The notes beneath the pieces were generated by a model. It ran no database searches. It was not told where the DNA came from and saw only the letters and a list, made by a program, of their open reading frames with translations. From JAXLXE01 sp046328115 (lineage in GTDB: Bacteria > Chloroflexota > UBA6077 > JACCZL01): a DNA stretch of 64,000 bases. The DNA lies in NCBI GenBank assembly GCA_046328115.1, contig JAXLXE010000002.1, forward strand, positions 913,801-977,800, read 5' to 3'. The position numbers were made by a program, and so were the translations under genes. The first letter of the stretch is position 1; every line of letters begins with the position of its first letter. Shown here one piece after another: positions 60,506 to 64,000 of the stretch.

Positions 60506-61342
60506 TCAGATGATCGTTTTCGTTGGGAGACTCTCCCAGGCGTCCTGTTGAGACCATTTGAGTTTTGCTCGAACGACGAGTGGCGGGGACACATCCAGCC
60601 ATGGAGAATAGTCGAGCAGCGCCACCAGGATCTCTGTTGTCGGAATAGACGGATCCGGGTAATGCGACTGCCACATAGGTGGCATCAGATCTTTTGGGCC
60701 TCCCTGTGCGGTGAATTGCGCTATCGCGAGGCGGGCGGGCGGATAAGGGGAAGGGAGAGAACCGCTCCACCCGATACGGTCACCCTCAGCTATCCTGGAG
60801 TAGATCTCCTCCTGAATTGCGTTGAGCAGGGCATTATCGACAGCCCGATCGGTTGCTGAGGAGCCGCTGCCGAAGCGAAATGATGGCCTAGAAATGAAGT
60901 CTGGCCGTGGTCCTCGTTGCTCGAAGTGCTCGCGGTTGTTCCATCCCTTCGGTCGCAGTGCAGGACGGGCTCTTAGTAATTGGGAGATGGCCCACTCCTT
61001 CGCCTCAGCTTCGTCTCGCAGGGAAACGGGAGCGCCTCCGATGGTCATGCGAACAAATGACGCGTTTGTGAGCTCGATAAGCGAAGAAATGCAGTGTGCT
61101 AGCATGGCCCGGACCTGAACCTCGTTCGCCTTGCCCAGCTCATACTGAAGAATGGCGTTCTGTGCCAGGACGCCCATAGTGATCGAGGGGCCAGATCCGC
61201 TGTATTGGCTGAGATACTCACCGATGCGGTCGCGTAGTTCTACGAGAGGTGAAGTGGATGGCGGCGCTACCTGCTTGAGCAGGTACGCTCGGATGGCGGC
61301 TTCGGTGCCGAGAACGATGGGCGCATCAGGAGTGGCCATCAC
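60506..61342 (-). CDS. Hypothetical phage protein, visibly lower GC
   Basis: 278 residues, no known family. Ile/Leu-rich helical N-terminal half (AQNAILQYELGKANEVQVRA), charged middle with RPKGWNNREHFEQRGPRPDF, then a Pro-rich C-terminal half. The DNA has more A/T than neighbouring genes, suggesting separate acquisition (moron-like). ATG-ATG start at 61342, overlapping the upstream TM gene. Confidence 0.6.
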   Translation of the reverse strand: MMATPDAPIVLGTEAAIRAYLLKQVAPPSTSPLVELRDRIGEYLSQYSGSGPSITMGVLAQNAILQYELGKANEVQVRAMLAHCISSLIELTNASFVRMTIGGAPVSLRDEAEAKEWAISQLLRARPALRPKGWNNREHFEQRGPRPDFISRPSFRFGSGSSATDRAVDNALLNAIQEEIYSRIAEGDRIGWSGSLPSPYPPARLAIAQFTAQGGPKDLMPPMWQSHYPDPSIPTTEILVALLDYSPWLDVSPPLVVRAKLKWSQQDAWESLPTKTII

Positions 61343-61520
61343 ATCGCTCCGCTTGACTGAGATGCACCGCGGTCAGGGCTGCCGCCGATACAATCCCCAG
61401 TAAGAACCCACCAAAAACTTGGGACGGCCCCCCTTCAATCTGCGCCAACCAAAGCAGGACAATCCACCAGAACGCGGCCGCCATGGCTGCCGATGAGATC
61501 AGTCGGAATGCAGTGATCAA
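61326..61520 (-). CDS. Small membrane protein
   Basis: 64 residues with two hydrophobic segments (ISSAAMAAAFWWIVLLWLA and VFGGFLLGIVSAAALTAV). Overlaps the following gene by 17 bp. Unknown role. Confidence 0.55.
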   Translation of the reverse strand: MITAFRLISSAAMAAAFWWIVLLWLAQIEGGPSQVFGGFLLGIVSAAALTAVHLSQAERCDGHS

Positions 61521-61665
61521 GGCTCTCCATCTCCCAACTGAGTCGGTTTTTTCCGTCTCGCCGCCCTACGCAAAGCGAACGGAAGATCGTCCACTCCCAG
61601 CCGAACGTGATCCGCCCATGATCGGGCAGGATGTTTCGGCAGACGATCGGCCGCTCACCAGACAT
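61435..61665 (-). CDS. Doubtful small phage protein
   Basis: 76 residues; ATG 61665 overlaps the end of the preceding gene, fitting the operon pattern, and the frame fills an otherwise empty 145 bp. However, its second half overlaps the TM gene by 86 bp. Trp-rich opening (RITFGWEWTIFRSLCVG). May be real or partly a frame shadow. Confidence 0.35.
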   Translation of the reverse strand: MSGERPIVCRNILPDHGRITFGWEWTIFRSLCVGRRDGKNRLSWEMESLDHCIPTDLIGSHGGRVLVDCPALVGAD

Positions 61666-61876
61666 CAGTCACCTCAAGGCGATCCAGGATCGCCGCGGCA
61701 TCTCTGATGCCGCAGTAAGAGTGATGCTGAACCTCCCACGGATCCCCCGCAGAGCGAGCGCGCCCATTGCAGCGATACGCGTTGTCCCACTTGTCCCACG
61801 GTATCCCCTGATCCACCGCTCTCGACAGCGCCTTGACCAGCTCGTCGTAGCTCGGCTTGCCAGTCTCATCTGTCAC
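61655..61876 (-). CDS. Hypothetical phage protein
   Basis: 73 residues from GTG 61876, which overlaps the upstream TGA (GTGA). Reads MTDETGKPSYDELVKALSRA then WDKWDNAYRCNGRARSAGD and a helical end. Unrecognised. Confidence 0.6.
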   Translation of the reverse strand: MTDETGKPSYDELVKALSRAVDQGIPWDKWDNAYRCNGRARSAGDPWEVQHHSYCGIRDAAAILDRLEVTDVW

Positions 61877-62238
61877 AGCCCCCACTCCCGCGCCCACTGA
61901 TCAGCGAGCGTCGCCATCCACGACGAGTCGGGCTCTGGAACGTCGATGCCGGCCTCGCGGAGGATGCGGTGTGCCTGTACTGCCCATCCGTGCCGACGCA
62001 CATCAAGCTGACCAAATACGGTATGCAGGTACGGCAATCTGTGCTTCACTAGCCCAGGCGTGAGCCTGACATCGAGCTTCAGTGCAGCGACGGCATCATG
62101 ACTGCCTAGCAGGTCATATGCGTTCGCTGCCATCTCTCGCCAATGCTCAGCGGCTACAGGATCCCCAGCGCGCATGGCTTCGACGGCCTGCCGCCTCAGA
62201 TCTCGGACGGCGTTGGCCATGGCTTCTCGGATGGTCAT
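61873..62238 (-). CDS. Hypothetical helical phage protein
   Basis: 121 residues from ATG 62238 (ATGA overlap with the preceding stop; the longer frame to 62361 covers the membrane gene). Mostly helical, Ala/Arg-rich, with QAVEAMRAGDPVAAEHWREM. Unknown function. Confidence 0.62.
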   Translation of the reverse strand: MTIREAMANAVRDLRRQAVEAMRAGDPVAAEHWREMAANAYDLLGSHDAVAALKLDVRLTPGLVKHRLPYLHTVFGQLDVRRHGWAVQAHRILREAGIDVPEPDSSWMATLADQWAREWGL

Positions 62239-62459
62239 GGCATCCACTCCGAGCCGGCCCATACCACGCTGATGGTCACCACGGCCACACCGAGCATGAC
62301 TGCCGCCGCCATCTTGTCGCCGTGGCTCGGCGGCGGGTATCCCAGCAGTGCAGCCGACCACTCGATACCAAGCCCCACCACGAACACCACGAGCACCAGG
62401 AATGCCAGTGCGGCCAGCAAGACGCCGAAGACCGCGCCAGCCTTAGCCAGGAATTTCAC
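62235..62459 (-). CDS. Small two-TM phage membrane protein
   Basis: 74 residues; GTG 62459 overlaps the preceding TGA. TM1 VFGVLLAALAFLVLVVFVVG, TM2 AAAVMLGVAVVTISVVWAG with a short polar loop containing PPPSHGDK. Role unknown; superinfection exclusion or a second holin-type function is conceivable. Confidence 0.6.
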   Translation of the reverse strand: MKFLAKAGAVFGVLLAALAFLVLVVFVVGLGIEWSAALLGYPPPSHGDKMAAAVMLGVAVVTISVVWAGSEWMP

Positions 62460-62923
62460 GATTCGCCACCCTCCGCCGGCTCTGGCCCAAACGAGGCATA
62501 GTGCATCGGGCAGAGGACCAGATTCCCAGCCAGGCGCTCATGGTCAGCGCAGAGCGGGCGCCCGCATCCAGGCTCGCCGCAGACGGTCTCCGGTAGCGCG
62601 TAACACGCCTGGCACCGCACTGGTGCTGCAGCCTGCCCCGCCTCGAACCCAACGCGGTAGCCCTCGCGACCGTTTTCGTAATTGAAGGCTTGCTGGTCAG
62701 GCGGCAGATCTTCCCACGGGATCATGTCGTCGTGATGAACTCCGCGATACCGGCCGCAGCGAACCAGGGCGCAAAACGCCTCATGCCGCGCATCGGATGG
62801 GCCGGGCGAGGAAAATGGGTGGTCAGCGACCCCGTTGGCGATCTGCTGACGCTTCCACCCCTCGTGCATCGCACGGCCGACCTCAGACTTGTCGCGCTCC
62901 CAGGCGACTTCCCAGTCACTCAC
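62456..62923 (-). CDS. RyR-like domain protein with C-terminal zinc cluster
   Basis: 155 residues from GTG 62923 (overlaps the previous TGA by 8 bp). VGRAMHEGWKRQQIANG and HHDDMIPWEDLPPDQQAFN resemble the RyR domain found in phage proteins (helical, HEGW...PWEDLP). The C-terminus has RCQACYALPETVCGEPGCGR followed by PLCADHERL and LCPMHY: eight Cys/His, probably two zinc ions. Phage RyR proteins are of unknown function, possibly nucleotide or modified-base binding. Confidence 0.62.
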   Translation of the reverse strand: MSDWEVAWERDKSEVGRAMHEGWKRQQIANGVADHPFSSPGPSDARHEAFCALVRCGRYRGVHHDDMIPWEDLPPDQQAFNYENGREGYRVGFEAGQAAAPVRCQACYALPETVCGEPGCGRPLCADHERLAGNLVLCPMHYASFGPEPAEGGES

Positions 62924-63161
62924 GACTCGCCTCCCGGCGGGCATCCTCGATCAGTGACAGGATCTCGGCAGGTGTTTCCTCCGCTGACCAGAAAGTATTA
63001 GCGTCGGTACAGTCGAGCGTGCTTATCCGCGTGAAGGATTCGCCACTGATGCGAGACATTCCAGTGATATGAGCAATCGCAATCCAAGTCTCCCTGTCGT
63101 TAGATTTCCCGGTGATCCGCACAAACCCAGCACGCACTCTCTCGCCACCTGACTCACTCAT
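62916..63161 (-). CDS. Small phage protein, FlbD-like pattern
   Basis: 81 residues. Beta-rich opening (TWIAIAHITGMSRISGESFT) then VYxx-like turn and ETPAEILSLIEDARRE, the short beta-meander plus helix seen in many small phage proteins and FlbD-like domains. ATG overlaps the stop of the 63158 gene (ATGA). Role unknown. Confidence 0.62.
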   Translation of the reverse strand: MSESGGERVRAGFVRITGKSNDRETWIAIAHITGMSRISGESFTRISTLDCTDANTFWSAEETPAEILSLIEDARREASRE

Positions 63162-63619
63162 GATTCGTCTCCTTCGTCCTCGATCACCAACGGCGGATGC
63201 TGGCCGGACGACACGACGGTCGCCGTCCCGTAGGTGACCTGCTTGCCTGGCGGTACGGGCGAAGGAACACGATTCTCCACCGCGCGCCGCAGCCCAGCAT
63301 CATCCAGGTAATCCAGCTCGATCAGGGCAATATCGGTCACCGGGTCGTAGCTCTGCTGAATCCACGGATGGCCGTCTGGGTTCCCGATCTGGTCCACGTA
63401 GACGCCCACATCCCGCAGGCTGTCTAGCAGACGGTCCGTCTCGTCGAGCGGATTGGCGTCCTGCGCGAGCTTGATCACGACGTATGGATGATCACGGTCG
63501 CACTCGAACTCGCGGGTGGCCCCATCGCCAGAGTCAACGGTCTCGTAGCCCCACTCACGGAGCATCTTGACCACCTGGCGGATCCCAGGGTTCAAGGTTG
63601 ATAGGTCCAGATCATTCAC
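63158..63619 (-). CDS. Hypothetical phage protein
   Basis: 153 residues. STLNPGIRQVVKMLREWGYE followed by TVDSGDG is a recurrent N-terminus in actinophage-type proteins of unknown function; acidic, mixed alpha/beta. Overlaps the upstream RusA gene (ATGA). Confidence 0.65.
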   Translation of the reverse strand: MNDLDLSTLNPGIRQVVKMLREWGYETVDSGDGATREFECDRDHPYVVIKLAQDANPLDETDRLLDSLRDVGVYVDQIGNPDGHPWIQQSYDPVTDIALIELDYLDDAGLRRAVENRVPSPVPPGKQVTYGTATVVSSGQHPPLVIEDEGDES

Positions 63620-63987
63620 GCCAACACCTCCGCATCGCGCGGCGCTCCATCAGCCCCCAGGAGCTGGAGCAGCGTGATTTGCACCACTCCATCTGGACGC
63701 TTGGGAGCCCCCTTCCCGACAAATAACCACCCCACCCGCGCGTCATTCACCCCGAGCCACCGGCACACCAGGTCCTGCGCGGCCTTTACGAGATTGTCGG
63801 CGTCGCGGTGGCGCAGGTCCGGTGGGTGCAACTGGATCTCAAGGCCGAACACCCTGGGCAACGCTGCCGCGATCTCCGCCGGGTTTCCCTGGCCTTTCAG
63901 GCCAAGCGCGGCCTGAGCCTCCCACAAGCGGTAGTCCATCGACTTGATCGCTCGGGCAATCCTCCGCCCCGTCTTCCTCGACCGCAT
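63616..63987 (-). CDS. RusA-like Holliday junction resolvase
   Basis: 123 residues. HRDADNLVKAAQDLVCRWLG followed by VNDARV contains the RusA active-site pattern: D62/D64-N65, K68, D72 and D82. RusA dimers resolve Holliday junctions during phage recombination or before packaging. The N-terminal strand that usually precedes the motif seems shortened, so the true start may be further upstream, beyond the window edge. First readable gene of the minus-strand operon here. Confidence 0.75.
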   Translation of the reverse strand: MRSRKTGRRIARAIKSMDYRLWEAQAALGLKGQGNPAEIAAALPRVFGLEIQLHPPDLRHRDADNLVKAAQDLVCRWLGVNDARVGWLFVGKGAPKRPDGVVQITLLQLLGADGAPRDAEVLA

Positions 63988-64000
63988 CGGGACTGATCGA

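Noticed and set aside
1..64000. CRISPR arrays, rRNA genes, complete tRNA genes and insertion sequences
   Set aside because: Looked for repeats, transposase motifs and cloverleaf patterns on both strands by eye; none found apart from the tRNA 3' fragment and fibre repeats.

Overview
This 64 kb window is very GC-rich (visibly above 60% throughout) and joins two kinds of DNA. Positions 1 to about 30,890 are bacterial chromosome; from about 30,900 to the right edge it is prophage. GTG and TTG starts are common, stop/start overlaps (ATGA, TGATG) are frequent, and the chromosomal genes include an enolase-superfamily enzyme, an SDR, a stand-alone ThDP enzyme, two secreted clan GH-A-like glycosidases and a crtI/crtB cluster. 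This fits Chloroflexota or a similar high-GC terrabacterial lineage, but no rRNA or taxonomic marker is present, so that is inference.

Chromosome, left to right: a truncated SigJ-like ECF sigma gene with its YCII partner (1-778, minus); ThDP enzyme, DHA2 MFS pump, gluconate-dehydrogenase-subunit-3-like protein and class III aminotransferase (1,210-6,394, plus); a secreted glycosidase and a matrixin-like protease (minus); a second secreted glycosidase, an M20 amidohydrolase and a Uma2 nuclease (plus); a secreted protein with two four-histidine helical repeats and a cupredoxin; a SigK/RskA-type sigma/anti-sigma pair; enolase-superfamily enzyme and SDR (minus); a four-gene carotenoid operon with its own promoter (18,022-22,645); a self-contained unit encoding a 33-residue acidic peptide on the minus strand (22,777-23,060); two small secreted proteins; a GT-C-like membrane protein; a membrane SGNH hydrolase; an OpgC-type membrane protein fused to a hydrolase-like domain; and an MdtG-like MFS transporter.

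The prophage edge is marked by a 20 bp sequence (30,896-30,915) that reads, on the minus strand, as the 3' end of a tRNA including CCA: a candidate attachment core. Next come a small plus-strand gene, then a three-gene minus-strand cassette (HKD/PLD-like nuclease, P27-like small terminase, membrane protein). The plus-strand late region runs from 32,912 to 59,398: terminase, portal, three unknown proteins, a cysteine-peptidase/glucosaminidase virion protein, a 1,296-residue ejection-type protein, scaffold, major capsid protein, neck and tail proteins, two duplicated fibres, holin, a TM/coiled-coil protein and a three-domain lysin. No tape-measure or sheath gene is seen, so a short-tailed virion is likely.

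From 59,410 to the right edge a tightly overlapping minus-strand operon carries small phage proteins ending with a RusA-like resolvase. Integrase, repressor and replication genes are not in the window and presumably lie to the right. Two places in the phage (before the small terminase and before the scaffold) show a promoter element followed within about 20 nt by a strong intrinsic terminator, which suggests antitermination or attenuation of late genes.
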